A DNA stretch of 64,000 bases from Papaver somniferum (GCF_003573695.1 NC_039367.1:33876442-33940441); one strand, 5' to 3'; numbered from the stretch's first letter, positions 1-12,889 are shown. The notes: generated by a model from the letters alone, not told the origin. A program made the numbers and translations.

Positions 1-1067
1 CAGAACCAGTGAATGATGAAGAGTTCGAGAAGAAGATTTTCTTATATCATAGTCTATCAACAATCGACAACTGCAAGATTCAAATTTAAACAGATAGGAA
101 TGATACCTTAAGTAAAGGTTAGCAGTAATCCTTTGACTAAACTATTTATTGGGATATGTATTATCTTAGGAACATAGTCCAACAATACGAGGTTGGATGA
201 CACTGACATTCCTATGTTTTCTTAAAAGAACAATGCACGGAAAAGTGAAAAAACAATATCAGGGAGGTTTGAAAGTGAGGTAGATGAGCAAGCTAAGGGC
301 ACAATACAAAGATAGTGTTATTCTAAATAATTTTCTGGGATGAGAGACCCTAAACAGATTAATTTTATTGAGAATAAGAGATTACAAAGGTAGTATTTAT
401 TTACCTCTTAAAGTTTTCCTTGGAATCCTCTGAGATACTAGTTAGCAAGACAAAGGAGAGGAGTACACACATGACATAGTAGGGTTTTATAACTAATAAA
501 GTAAATCTATGCCTTAGAAATGTTCCAAAACCATGGTTTGAACAAATATAAATTCATCATTGTCGAATTTAAGAATGATCCTTCCTAAGCATGGAAAATT
601 AATTTAGATATAATCGGTGGTCCTATTATGTTCAGTCCTCACTATATATAAGCTAAAAATATTGCAAGGTATCCTCAAATTACCAATGCTACCTTACTCT
701 ATTACATTCTAAAGATTGAGAATATAACTATGAATTGATCGCTCAAAAACCATAGAAAGGGAATCGTGAAAAACTGTCCTATAAGTACATGGCATAGGCC
801 TAATTAAGGAGCTACTTTTTAACCTTTGGGAACTCTTCCTTTTATACAAAGAATAAATTAAATATCTTAAACCTAAATATCTCATTAATGCTGAATATTA
901 TTTAATAATTCATCTAGCTAATATGTTACTGATTTTCTTTACTAGACTATGACAATATAGGAAGGCATTCTGTCACTTCCAATGAGAAGGAAAGATGTAG
1001 AAGGAGTGCATAGTAATCTTGTAAAATAAGAACCTAAACATACCTAAACTTATTAGGGGTCTATTAC
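1..1067. repeat. First copy of a 1.07 kb duplicated segment
   Basis: This AT-rich stretch recurs in the same orientation at 37139-38201 with about nineteen of twenty bases identical by eye and a few small indels. It has no convincing reading frame. The copy starts at or before the first base of the window and ends at 1067, where an LTR beginning TGATAGACAC interrupts it. In the second copy the sequence runs on uninterrupted after CTATTAC, so that copy serves as the unoccupied site. I do not recognise the family; an untranslated part of a LINE or an unclassified repeat is possible. Confidence 0.8.
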
Positions 1068-2268
1068 TGATAGACACATTTTTATGTCTAATTTGATCTC
1101 AATACCATATATTGTTGGCACTCGATTTTGTACTAATTTTGTTATTTTATGTATTTTTAGGTATTTTTTGGAAATAAATATTTTTGGAAAATTCGGCTCG
1201 AAAAGTTGATTTTGGCACCCGGAGGACACGTGTTGTTCGGACTCCCAAGTTTGGATAAGGGGTAACCTAATTACTAAGGGGCACCCCCAGGTCACCCCAA
1301 GGCATCTGCTATTCGCATCCCAGAACTGGATAGGGGGACACCCTTCTTCAAAATTCAAATTCTGAAAATTGGCGGGAAAATGTTCACAGTTCAGGAGAGA
1401 TTTCGATCGAGAAAATGAAGGAGTTGTAGGTCGATTCAATGGCTGAAATTTGATAGAGAGATGTGATATAGGTTAAGGAACACATTTTGGGCAGTGGGTT
1501 TGATCGGAATTGGCTGGAAAACGCGTGATGATTCACACACCCAAAACAGAGCACGTGTACTGTAACACGAGCAAAATTGAAGTTCTTGTGTGCATGGAGG
1601 AGTTCTACTGGCATTGGACGAGTGCTGAGGCGTGTAGAAGGAAATTGGGAGTGTGCAGGAAGCAAGAGTACGTAAGAATCTTCTATTTTTGGCAATTATT
1701 CCATATTTTTGGACAGCGGAAATAATGAAGATTATCTCGAGTTATGGCGAGATTAAACGCACCTGTTGGGTATAAAAAGACCCCTTGGATTTAGTAGAGA
1801 GGTTGTCGAGAGTTTGGAGGATATATGAGAGATAGCAGAGTCGAGAACCATGATTTCTCTCTGCTGCTGCTGCTGCTGCCATTGATGAAGGTGAAGAACA
1901 CGAAGAACACACTGTAGAAGACAGTCGTTTATTGACAGTCGTAGTGTGAGTCATAAAACGCGACAACGACACCTTTATCCTAGGGATTCTTGATGCGCCA
2001 TGCTTAAAAAATACAAATAATATTTTTATAAAATCTACTTTGGCAAAGAATAGAGTCAATAATTATTTTGTTTTGAACTATAAACGCCTAGAATTAAATT
2101 CTGAATCACTTGAAAATGAAAAACAGCCGAATCCTTAGTCCCAGTCTCTCGCACCACAATTGTTAATATTCTTGTATATGTATTTTAAAAATCTAAAAAT
2201 TTCATTTCCTTCACAAATCCGAGAGTTTGAACCTCACTACTACTACAACCACATTAAATATTTGATCA
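1068..2268 (+). repeat. 5' LTR of the Tat/Athila-like element
   Basis: The repeat begins TG at 1068 and ends CA at 2268, three bases before the primer site, giving about 1.2 kb. Its first 720 bases match 6425-7144 closely. A TATA box lies at 1771-1777. The start is fixed by comparison with the unoccupied copy at 38195-38201. Confidence 0.8.
1771..1777 (+). promoter_or_regulatory. LTR TATA box
   Basis: TATAAAA sits in the middle of the 5' LTR within GGGTATAAAAAGACCCC. The second LTR has the matching TATAAAAGGACCCC at 7129-7142. This is the expected place for the retroelement promoter, with transcription starting some 25-35 bases downstream; the start itself is inferred. Confidence 0.6.
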
Positions 2269-2271
2269 AAA

Positions 2272-2289
2272 TGGCGCCGCCGACGCGGA
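2272..2289 (+). other. Primer binding site, tRNA-Asp type
   Basis: TGGCGCCGCCGACGCGGA directly follows the 5' LTR. It matches the usual plant tRNA-Asp primer site (TGGCGCCGTTGCCGGGGA) at most positions, with the central bases diverged. It would prime minus-strand cDNA synthesis. Confidence 0.7.
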
Positions 2290-3347
2290 CTTGTATATAG
2301 ATTGATTTTTTTTTTTTTTTTTTAGGTTTATTATTTTTTTAGAATTGTTTGTTCCTTTTTACGTTTCCTTTTGTCTTTATTTTGCAGGTTGAAAGTGAAA
2401 ACTAAGGACTTGGAGAGGAAAAAGCTTAAAGCGAAAAGCGAAAAGAGATGAAAAAAAAAGGACAATTTTAGGATTTAATTTTTAATTTTTTTTAGAGTGT
2501 GTGAGAAAAACTGTAATTTATTTATTTATTTATTTATTTTGTACTTTGGACTTTATTCTGGACGATTGGACTTTATTCTTTTTTTTAACCCTACGGAAGG
2601 GTATTATTAAAAAAAATAAAAAAAAATTATATAAACTGTGTGCAGGGAAGGACGACGATTACTATATCGTCTCGGCCCCTCGGGTTCGCACACGGCATAG
2701 GAGTCGTGGCCCAAGTCGACGACAATGGTTCATCGCCCGTCTGGTACGGGAGGTAAGTCCAATCGAAACACCCGCGAATCTCCTGCAAGCGGGTTACTGT
2801 CTGCCTTAAGGTGATAATTGTTTGAGGACGAACCAGACTGTCTTTATTTTCCTAGTAAAGGGCAAGGCCTGGCCTAAACAAGATAAGGGTTCGGATTTCA
2901 TCACCGCTCCCTTCTTGCCCGCCTTAGGAAAACGAAACCTAACGCGAACCCAAGCTTAAAATTTGGAATAAAACGAGACCGATAGGGTAACGAGCTTAAT
3001 AGGAAACTCGTTCGAAAAATATTGGTTGCTCTTTAAGTACACTCCAAAGTTCATGATGGTTTCTGTGAGTTCAATGCGTGACTGCGCCGCCTTGTGATAG
3101 CGGTGAGGCCTTGGGTATCAAAGCTCCACTGAGCTTCCCTCGCCTCAATTCAACTTACTTTGACTCGGATTGATTCCAGAGGGGTTTGCTCAAATTGCAA
3201 CGAATTCCCTTTCGAAAGATAGAAGCTGGTCTAGAAACAATCTAAGTGGAGCCATCATGCTTTTTGTTTGCTAGAAATCTTTAGGTTTGTTTTGGTGGAG
3301 TCGAGTCGGCCTTGTTTGTGTTGTGTAGAATTCCCTTGCAATTAAGA
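2290..3347 (+). other. Leader of the Tat/Athila-like element
   Basis: This is the untranslated stretch between the primer site and the first credible start codon at 3348. It holds homopolymer T runs near 2307-2323 and a TTTA microsatellite at about 2517-2539. A GGTAAGT sequence near 2753 resembles a splice donor, which would fit the spliced leaders known in some Tat-branch elements, but I cannot show splicing. Confidence 0.4.
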
Positions 3348-5127
3348 ATGTCGAACTGGTATGATAGAAGCCAATACAATGAGTATCGACCTGAATTTGA
3401 ATATGGACATCATCCTTTTTATGACCATGTTGGGAATAGTGGTTGGGAACGCCATCCTTTGGAAGGATATGGGTCATACCATGGTGAGCCCAATTACTAT
3501 CCACACATGCATCAGTCTTACGAGCAAGAAGATTATAGTACTAGTTCTTCGTCTCTAGAGGATACAATCAAACTATTGAAAACTAGTCCCTATTATGATC
3601 CTTCTGAACCTGTTCTTCCTCTAGAAGAGTCTCTCAAACAATTAACTGAGAATACAAATAGGTTTGTGTTAGAAATGAATCAACAAAATGCACCCATGAG
3701 TGAACCTTCTATACACGATACCATAAGGAAGTCATGTGAGTCGATTCAAAAGCTTTTATTCGAGGCCCAGAAGAACTGCTCAAGATAGTCTTAATTTCCA
3801 ATATAGTGTTTCCAATTCTACCCTTGATATCAATAGTGAATATTTGCCCAATCTAGAGGACGAGGTTAGAATAAAAGACACTACTTTAGATGAGGTTCAT
3901 GATGATTATGATGAAGATAATATTGATGAAGAATCATACATTTGTAGGCATAGTGATCCGGAACTAGTTACTCCATTTGAGCTTCATAATGATAATATTA
4001 TTTCTGGTTCAGATCCCAATAATTTTAATGATTATTCACCTATTCAAAAGGATGTGGATCTGACTAGAGATACCACCGTTTTAGACGATGTAGTTCATGA
4101 TCTTTTAGCCTACAGAGTATTGGACAATCCATTATTTGATGAACTTATTAATGGATCGGAGGAAGTAACTTTGATTAACACCTTAGTTAATGAGCCTTTA
4201 TATGAAACTTTCTCTGATAATCCTTTATATGATTGTGATGATGGTTTAGAGGAAAGAGTTTACCCTGAGAATACTGTTTTAGAATCTAGCGATTTAGAAA
4301 CACTAGTCTTAGAAGATGATAAACTCGTAGAAATGAGTGAGGATGAACCCAACTTAGAAGAATCTATTGACCATTTCCAGGAATCTGATGACCTAGAAAT
4401 TAGGGAAATTGTGACTAGTCTTCCTAGAGACACAGAAAACTCTAAGTTTGGGGGTGATTATCATTCTCCGTGTGCTTTAACTCTTAGAAAGTACCCTCCT
4501 GTAGGACTTGACATCAATGCCTCACCCATCTTATAAGACTATCTTCGTACACGTTTTCCCGAACCTAATGATGTCCAGAAAGAAGCTCAGTTGTTAAAAA
4601 CCCATCCTCTGGTTGATGTGGTTAACCCAGGCTATGATACCAAGATTGACTTTTTTTTCCCACCAAAAACTTTTCAACCAATTGTGGGAACTTTTGATTT
4701 TAAGATGTGTCGGTTATTAAGTTTTGAGACTAAACCTAATCACTTTAGGATATTAGGGTCGACACATTTTCTTAAGGAAGACCACCTCTTTCATTGTGGT
4801 CAGTTGTGTGAGTCAAATCTGATTGACTTAGAGGATCCCCAGTTATTCAGGTTGTTGTTATGTGCTTATAAGTTCTTAGTTGAGTTTTTACAGACTCTAA
4901 TACCTGAACCGGATCTTAGCTTTGAGGAAATCCAACCGATGAAAACCTGTTATCTAGACCCAGTTATAGATACTGAACCTGAGCCACAACTAGATGTAGT
5001 TGTCTTAAACAAGGGTATGTTCGGCATCTTTTTGGTCCGTTGCAGTTTCCTCTTCTTGTGGGTAATACTTTTTGATCCAGATGACCCACAGTTATTCCGA
5101 CTACTTCTATATGATTCTATGAGGTGA
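3348..5127 (+). pseudogene. Broken acidic reading frame of the Tat/Athila-like element
   Basis: About 590 codons are open apart from one frameshift near 3785 and one in-frame TAA at 4534-4536. I start it at ATG 3348 because the codons before it are leader-like. The N-terminal third is rich in Tyr, His, Trp and Ser (for example SNWYDRSQYNEY). The middle is strongly acidic, with runs of Asp and Glu and repeated short motifs such as NPLYD/NPLFDE. The C-terminal third has two repeats of a DDPQLFRLLLY-like motif (one has EDPQLFRLLLC). There is no zinc knuckle, aspartic protease or polymerase motif. A gag-like structural role or a lineage-specific extra frame is possible, but I do not recognise the family. 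Confidence 0.55.
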
Positions 5128-6424
5128 CTAATTCCTTCCGATGTCTGGCTAAAGACTTTAAACTTAGCACTTCTTGGGAGGTAACCCAATATTCTTGCGA
5201 CACGGTAATATCCTTCCTTATCTCTTTCGCTTCAAATGGTAACAGTTTCTCCTTGTTCATGCTTTTAGTTTCATCTTTAGAACATTGAGGACAATGTTAG
5301 ATTTAAGTTTGGGGGTATGGGAGAAACTTTTTAGTTGCAATAAATAAACTCCAGAGCCTAGAAATTTACGCCTATTAAGGATAGCACTAACCAATCTAAG
5401 TGGATGGAAACATTTTTGTTTTAGGAGCTGAGGAACCAATCTGACTAGATGGAAAAATCTATAGAGTCTATTCATAAAAGCACAGAGCTCAGGTGTTAGA
5501 AATAACATATAGTTTCGCCATATCTCGTCGAGTCCTTTTCACTTTCTATTTTTAGTTTTCTTTTGTTTCAAGTGATTTGGTGGGGCACACGATTCAAGTT
5601 GTTACCTTTGCTAGGGTGAAATAGAGTGACTGAGTTACCTTTTCAAAAAAAAAAAAAAAAAAAAAAAAATTTAGACTAGACCAGTTAGACCAATCGGAAT
5701 AAGTATTAACACTTGGATAGCAATATGCGTGTGTTCTCCCTGTTTCCGTCGCCTAAGCAAGCGTGGAATGCAGGACCCGTGGGAACTATCGTGTAATCTG
5801 CTGACAAGAAGCATGTGCTTGGATCAAAAAGATCTATTCATGTCGTTAAGTTAAAAAAAAAATGGTTATTGTTATGTGTAGTCAACTGCTGGTTCCCTTG
5901 TATTTGCCAGTTTGTTGATCTAGATTTAAGTTATTGACCACTGGTTCCCTTGTATATGCCAGTGTGTTAATATTAGTCAGACCGGTATCTCAGTCATTTA
6001 GGTTAGGTTCATCTTGGCAGAGGCCTTCAGACAGATATGGGAAACATCGTTCGCTTTTCAACCATCTAAATTTTTCTTTTTCCATCTTCTTAATCTTTTC
6101 ATGTGATTATTCTGACTCCGAGTATGATGTCCATCGTGAAACTATCTTAGTAGAGCTCTGTCACTTATATGAATTTTAGTATGCTTGAGTGCAAACTCGT
6201 ATACAGCAATTGGAATTTCGCGTCAGGGTACTTCCTCCTGTAATTAATAAGTATGCCAACCAAGGAGGTTTTTTAGTGCTTTCCAAGATTTTTCGTAGAT
6301 AGCTAGGGTCTGGAGTATTGGTTTTTGTGGGTAAACCTCTGATAAACCCACCCGAGATTAACTCGGTCACTTTTCAAGAATAAATTTTGCTCGAGGACTA
6401 GCAAATAATAAGTTTGGGGGTATT
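5128..6424 (+). other. 3' untranslated part of the Tat/Athila-like element with two polypurine-like tracts
   Basis: There is no reading frame of note. TTAAGTTTGGGGGTATGG at 5303-5320 follows a GAGGACAATGTTAGA motif that is common near the 3' end of plant gypsy elements. A second AAGTTTGGGGGTATT at 6410-6424 directly abuts the 3' LTR and is the functional candidate. An uninterrupted run of about 25 A lies at 5645-5669. Confidence 0.6.
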
Positions 6425-7144
6425 TGATAGACACATTTTTGTGTCTAATTTGATCTCAATACTATATATTGCTGGCACTCGATTTTGTACTAATTTTGTT
6501 ATTTTATGTATTTGTAGGTATTTTTTGAAAATAAATATTTTTGGAAAATTCGGCTCGAAAAGTTGATTTTGGCACCCGGAGGACACGTGTTGTTCGGACT
6601 CCCAAGTTTGGATAAGGGGTAACCTAATTACTAAGGGGCACCCCCAGGTCACCCCAAGGCATCTGCTATTCGCATCCCAGAACTGGATAGGGGGACACCC
6701 TTCTTCAAAATTCAAATTCTGAAAATTGGCGGGAAAATGTTCACAGTTCAGGAGAGATTTCGATCGAGAATATGAAGGAGTTGTAGGTCGATTCAATGGC
6801 TGAAATTTGATAGAGAGATGTGATATAGGTTAAGGAACACATTTTGGGCAGTGGGTTTGATCGGAATTGGCTGGAAAACGCGTGATTATTCACACACCCA
6901 AAACAGAGCACGTGTACTGTAACACGAGCAAAATTGAAGTTCTTGTGTGCATGGAGGAGTTATACTGGCATTGGACGAGTGCTGAGGCGTGTAGAAGGCA
7001 ATTGGGAGTGTGCAGGAATCAAGAGTACGTAAGAATCTTCTATTTTTGGAAATTATTCCCTATTTTTGGACAGCGGCAATAATGAAGATTATCTCGAGTT
7101 ATGGCGAGATTAAACGCACTTGTTGGGTATAAAAGGACCCCTTG
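6425..7144 (+). repeat. 3' LTR, truncated
   Basis: It matches 1068-1787 with few differences and then stops abruptly; the final 480 bases of the full LTR are missing. The sequence after 7144 is unrelated copia-type DNA, so a deletion or a later rearrangement removed the end. Confidence 0.8.
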
Positions 7145-8209
7145 TGCAAAAGATTCAGCTTAATGGTACCACGAAGATGAGGGGGACTTTCTTCGGACCA
7201 ATGTCTCGATATTGGTGCTGGATGGAACCAGACTTACATGTTTAGTCAAAGCCAATATCAGGTACCCATAGCATATCTCAGTAGATGTACCATTTACACA
7301 TCTTTTGTGTAATGCGAACCACAAAGTGATTCATTTCCTTTGCTGAGATGTAAACCGATCAATCTTAAAAAGTAAGGGATTACGTAAATGCAATTGTGTC
7401 AGCTTTTTCATTTAAATATGTCTAAACCTTTAATGTTGACGAAATTAATGGACTTCTAGCTACAACGCTCAACCAACAGATTGAGACCATGTTTTACCGA
7501 GAATTTATCTCGAACTCCTGATTTAAGCATTTTTGTTCTTTGGAGAACTCTTCAGGAGTTCCAATTAAGTAGATGTTGGATAAATCAGATCTAGTAAATA
7601 CACAACATATGAGCATATAAGATGGTTCACATATCCCTGGATAATATAAGCATTCACTCATACGATTGACCACTTTCGTCTATATTGAGCGAATGGATAT
7701 GACATGGTAATTCTACTGATAGGTGAAAAACCTTTTTGGAATTTGTATGAAGTTTCCGTATCTAGTCTTTCATACAGATCTGCAGTAACCACATCAACTA
7801 GATGCACATCGAGTCCATAGGGACTGCCAGAAGAATACCAAAAGAGGTATTTGCATCCACAACAGGGAATATTTTTCTTTGCAATCTATCTCAGGTTTCT
7901 GTGAAAGACTTTGTGCCATTAGTTGACTTTACTTTTCTTATTATGCACACACACCTACCCGTAGCCACTCGGGGTTACATTATCGGATGTCGAAACTGCA
8001 AACACCCACCTATGGCTAAGAGTGGCTCACATTATCGAGTGTTCGGGTTGCAGTACCAATGTTATGCATGTTGCAAGAAATTTGTTATTCTGCTTCGAAC
8101 TCTCATTTAACCAATCATATCTTTGATGACATTCCCCTATAGAGAGTGGTTTAACACCAACATCATCTATGACATCATCATTAGATACTTTTGAGTATGT
8201 CACCAACAA
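7145..8209 (-). pseudogene. Degenerate Ty1/copia reverse transcriptase
   Basis: Several short pieces, in more than one frame, fit the copia reverse transcriptase when read on the minus strand. They are a linker piece KPLSIGECHQRYDWLN near 8100, the core piece GLDVHLVDVVTADLY near 7765-7815, and IGTPEEFSKEQKCLNQEFE near 7520-7590. In the family the second is normally followed by a lengthy fingers-palm region, and the third follows the catalytic YVDD. I cannot read a YVDD box here. Many stops and frameshifts make it long dead. RNase H would lie toward 7145 but is not legible. Confidence 0.6.
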
Positions 8210-11125
8210 TCATTGTATTACGACCGCAAATTTCTCTATTGCATGCATGCCTTATGGAAATCCTCTCAATTTGAAGTTTCACAGCCTTTGCATAGACATT
8301 CTCTTATTAGGATAACTATACTAAGAAAAATCAGATCTTCTTTTGATAGTCTCTTCGAGAGCACTATCTTTAAATGATTATATGACCGGTTTTTCCTTTT
8401 AGGAGGCGCAGAATATTTTAAGTCAACTAGTCATCTACGCTGAAGGTGTGTTTTATGTGACACACTTGATACTACATTCACAGCTTCTCAAGGAAGCAAA
8501 TTGATTAATAATTTCTGAAGATATCAAGTCTTCTGCATATCTTTCATTGCTTAAAACATCAAGATGAGATACATCCTGGTTTATATTGTGCAAACCAGAA
8601 TACTTCACGCCGTTTTTCAGGCGACAGCCTTTCCTCCCCCGAACGGTGGGAAGACTTTCTCATCAAATTTGCAAATCTTTTAGTAGTACTAGTAACCATA
8701 GTGGATTTAGCACATGTCAAACAAGAAAACATGACAATGGTTTCATGAATAATAAGTTCAAAATGCTTGATGAATGAATAACAAAACCATTCAACGAATG
8801 CATAAGAAAAATAAAATACTCACCATCAACTCCTAGAGCATCACTAGAATGATACAACATCAACGATTGACAAACATGAGCTTCATTAAAATCTATATGA
8901 GTATAGATACACAATTACAACTCAGGTGATGTGTCGAGTCATGCATGACAACCAAACCATACTTTCATGAACCTGGTTAGTATCCGTGGAAACTCGTTGT
9001 CAAGGTTGGCGCTATACAACGAGTGACTTTAATTCTCTCATCACGCTTTCTTATAAACATCAAATTTCGAACTAAAGTTCGTTGATGCTAAGATTGAGGT
9101 CCTAAAAGCAAATACAAGTGAGAGAACAACCCAATATGGACTGAGATCCATATTTTCCAATCATAAGAACTTAGTCGATAATTTCTTTGCAAAGGAGGGA
9201 TATCCATCCACATCGAATTCAGTAGCTACTCTGAACATTATCGACAACCAGTTAACAATCAGTTAAGAACGATCTCACATCATTCTCTCAAGTAGGAGGA
9301 TATTTTAATTTAAGTCGAATCAAGCAAACGTACTCTTGATAGACCTAGCAACAGAGTAATCTCCAACACCTCAGGCATTTCTTGGTGTGAGAATTTAGAT
9401 GAGACATAATTGGAATTAACGAATGTCTTCGACAATTCTCCCCCTGATCCATAGGCAGGAATGTCTCATCAACAAAATACTCAATTCTGCAGGACTCTAC
9501 CTATGAAGGGGGAAACTGGGTGCAGAAAACAATAATAACACGCAGCCCAGGAGAGGTAACTGATCAGGTTTCCTCTCTCATTTACTGTCCAGCTGGAATA
9601 ATTTTAATAATTCACATTTCCATGTAAAACTAATAGTAAACTGTAAACGAATTTTGTGACCATATACACTATCTCACTATCAATACTAGTCCTGTCAAGA
9701 CGACTGATAGAGATTAACAAAAATGAACAACATTTCAAATATACGTACTGTGTCTTTTATGTCACATCGATAGCAGAGCTCTTCCAAGCTCAAAGATGGC
9801 TTATTCAAACCAATCATTATGCTATCGTCCCGTATTTTTCCACTTCTGACGGTACGGGGTTTACCAGATTTTTCAAACCTGATAACTATTTTGGTTCCCA
9901 TAATCAAATATGCCTACCACAACTGTATTTTCCTCATTTTCCTTGTCTATTAGTCTGTGAGAAATAGACTAATATTTTTATAGGTACAAGTGCAAACCTA
10001 ATTCACCAAATCCATGATTTTAGGTAATATCTCAGGCGACAGAAATACTTGATATTAACTCTAAATATCATTTAAAGAAATGCGACACTCATTATTGATT
10101 GACGTTTGTATATCATACGAGGCGCAGTTAAAACATGCAACACTCGATTGATGTTGTCACAACATATACAAAGTGCAAATTAAGCACTAGCCCTTTAAAT
10201 TGCTCGTCGATGCATATAATAGGCGCATATTATGCACGTCGTAAAACTAGCAGGAACACATAAGAGCGCAAAATATGCGACTCTCCTTATTGCTCGCCGC
10301 AAAATTACATACAGTGTATATAGATTCTCTAAAAATCGAGACGAACTATTTACTCTAAAAATCAACGGTGAAAACAAGGAAGACAACATTCAAAAATGTA
10401 ACATACACAGTTCTAACACAATACCGACGAATCTCCGATTTCTTTTATTAGGGTCGACGAAATATTAATTTATCAAAGTTGAAATATGAATACATTCTTC
10501 ATACCTTAAAAGAATCTGTCTCGATATCAATTGCAGATCACTTCAAGGTCCGTTGATAGAGACTGTCTAACCGTGTTAACCCGACGTCCATTTTTCATCG
10601 TATTCCAACTTTAGGTGGAACTACTTTGAATTCTGGAGATTACTATAGCAAAGGAATATTAAAATTTTGCTATCCCTTAGGATGCAACAATTCCTCACTT
10701 TGCCAGTATTAAAACTGTTAACACCACATAAATCATTGGTGTACTAACAAAAGGCAATTTTATTCTCTACCCTATCCAAAAAAGACGCCGAAAAACCTTC
10801 CGTTGGTTGGCTAAAGAGGAAAATAACAAAACGCTACAAAATTCAAATATTTGGCTAAATTCGGAAAATCGAATAATGTCACAAATATGAGTCATTGCTA
10901 ATACGTACCTATTTTGGATATATCTTCATATACCGTATAATTACCTGTGCTCCAAATAGCATATACGAGACGCGGTAAGATGTATAACTTTCTCTTTAAC
11001 AAGTCCTAATCAAATTAGGAAACAAAGTTAAACACTACATGCATAAAACTATTCAACAATAGTTAAATCAAATATGCAAGGGTTGAAGAATTATCCTTTT
11101 TCGTATCGTCCGCCCCCATGCCGAT
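8210..11125 (-). other. Presumed decayed interior of the copia element
   Basis: Position suggests the integrase and gag part of the minus-strand copia element whose reverse transcriptase lies at 7145-8209. I find no legible zinc knuckle or integrase motif, and the short reading frames here look random. A CTCCCCCTGATCC stretch near 9437 resembles sequence found in many plant copia interiors but is not diagnostic. Confidence 0.3.
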
Positions 11126-11663
11126 TGCCGCAGAGCAATTCGTGCTGATAACGTTTTACGTAATCATCTATTCTATGTTCTGTAGTCACTTCATTCAGTT
11201 ACACAGTTAAATAAAACACCCGTGCACACAAGACAAATAAGCTAATTTAATTAGCATAAGGCGAATGGAGAAGATGAAAGAAATGTCAACGAGAAATGAA
11301 GTTTTTATTACTTCTAGCAAAAACCGTACATGAGACGAACCCTTGAGGGTTATTTATACTAGGTACAACATGGGATAAACATCCCCATAGAAAGATAACT
11401 ATTAACGTATAGATGCCATGTCACAGACCATGTGTGATATGCTTGGTGATTAGTGTGGGTCCCACATAAAGATCTGTCCACGGGTGGATCAGCCACTTGG
11501 ACCAATAATTACACAACATTTCACTCAATATTACTTGAATAGGTTCGGAGTAGCCGGACTACTAATCGATTTATAATTGAAAGAACTTGAAGCTTTTATG
11601 CAGTGTATATTAATCGATCTACCATAGGAGCTTGTACAAACTTATGCAGTGAACAATAAACGT
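11126..11663 (-). repeat. Candidate minus-strand copia LTR with adjacent primer-like site
   Basis: Read on the minus strand, TTATCAGCACGA (11140-11151 region) looks like a primer site used by some plant copia elements. A TATAAATA-type box faces the same way within GTATAAATAACCC near 11350-11360. The outer end is placed at TAACA near 11663, which would be the TGTTA start of the LTR. Only one copy is seen, so the borders are estimates. Confidence 0.35.
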
Positions 11664-12875
11664 AACATATTTCTCTAACCCTTCCTTAGTTTTGCATAGG
11701 TGACGACCACCAAGTTGTCTTGACCTAGTAGCTTCTGCTAATAACAGAAAGGTTCAAGAGAACAAGGTTAGCAGTAGTGGCTAGGATAAGCAACTCAGCA
11801 AAACATTTACACCAATAACTCCAGAATGCAATTGAACCTGATCGCACCTCAAACCCTACAAACAATATAAAACAAAAACGCCATCAATGTAGCTGAATAT
11901 GCATTTCTAGATGTTAAAGAATGTTTCATTAATAATACGGTGATTCAGTAGTATTTAGGATAAACTTTCTTGTCAATAAACCTATACATGGGAAAAATAA
12001 AATCATGCAGTTATGATTTTTATCAATATGTCTAAATGATAAAACCCGTAAAACTGCTATCATTTATATCAAATCACACCACATTAAATCACTTGTTAAT
12101 TTAACTTCTTAATTAAACAGCAAGAAAAGCAAAATACAGTAGATTACCATTTGTACAGAGACCATATAAGGTTTCTTTTTAGAGCGTCAATAGTTGTGAT
12201 CTTGTTCCCGTCAAGTCGTTAGAACCATTTGTAACCATTAGAGCGGATGGATAACATAAAAAGGAAAATTAACTTTAATGACCCAATTTTGATGAGTAAT
12301 ACAAACATGAATCAGTAAATAAAAGCTACAAAATTTATCAAAAGTCTCACATAAAATCGAAAATAACAAATTTCATAACCACCAAAAGGGTGGGTATTCT
12401 CACCGCGCAACTTGGGGGCTTATATGAGTTAGGATTTTAAAGGAATTGATTCTACAAAAGGGGATATGGGTTGTTTAAAATACGTTAAAATAAGAAACTT
12501 TAATCATTTCTATTGACAATCCAACTTTTGATTAATATCTTTCTTTTTTTTCAAATTTCATTAAAAAATCAAAATCTAAAACCTAATCACAAATGACAGT
12601 TGAATTCTCAGGGTTTTTTTTTGGTTTGAAACAATATTTTGGCGTCAACGAATTCAACTAAAACCAACTGCTTTATGGTTAGTGACACACCAAACTTCTT
12701 CTTCTTCTGTCTTCTCAGACCTTTATCCCTTAGTCTCTATTATACCATAGAGTTCTTTACAATATAATCAGTGTTTCATATTCTCCTTCCATATCATATA
12801 GTTCTCACCGGTCAAACTAAAAATTTATTACAAGTGCTAGCTTCCTTAATTGCGCAGGATTAGCTCAACCCAAAA
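11664..12875. other. No recognisable feature
   Basis: AT-rich DNA without a convincing gene or repeat border. It lies between two copia-type ends and may be the decayed interior of the short-LTR element whose primer site is at 12876-12887. Confidence 0.4.
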
Positions 12876-12887
12876 GCTTTGATACCA
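12876..12887 (-). other. Primer binding site, initiator tRNA-Met type
   Basis: GCTTTGATACCA on the plus strand is TGGTATCAAAGC on the minus strand, the usual plant Ty1/copia primer site. It lies two bases from the LTR at 12890. Confidence 0.65.
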
Positions 12888-12889
12888 CT

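Larger units (their letters stand above)
1068..7144 (+). mobile_element. Non-autonomous Tat/Athila-like LTR retrotransposon, 3' truncated
   Basis: Two direct repeats (1068-1787 and 6425-7144) mark the LTRs. An Asp-type primer binding site follows the first LTR and a polypurine tract (6410-6424) precedes the second. Asp primer sites and an AAGTTTGGGGG tract are typical of plant Ty3/gypsy elements of the Tat/Athila branch. The 4.1 kb interior has no protease, reverse transcriptase, RNase H or integrase; it carries one broken acidic reading frame (3348-5127). It would therefore depend on a related autonomous element. The second LTR stops after CCCCTTG and abuts copia-type sequence, so the right end and its target-site duplication are lost. 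Confidence 0.8.

Noticed and set aside
1053..1439. 128- and 132-codon minus-strand frames in the two gypsy LTRs (1439-1053 and 6796-6398)
   Set aside because: They match only because the LTRs match, and they run opposite to the element. No domain is visible.
2272..2289. tRNA-like sequence TGGCGCC
   Set aside because: This is a primer binding site complementary to a tRNA 3' end, not a tRNA gene. No cloverleaf can be drawn here or at the Met-type sites.
7802..8110. 102-codon plus-strand frame
   Set aside because: It is the shadow of the minus-strand copia reverse transcriptase.
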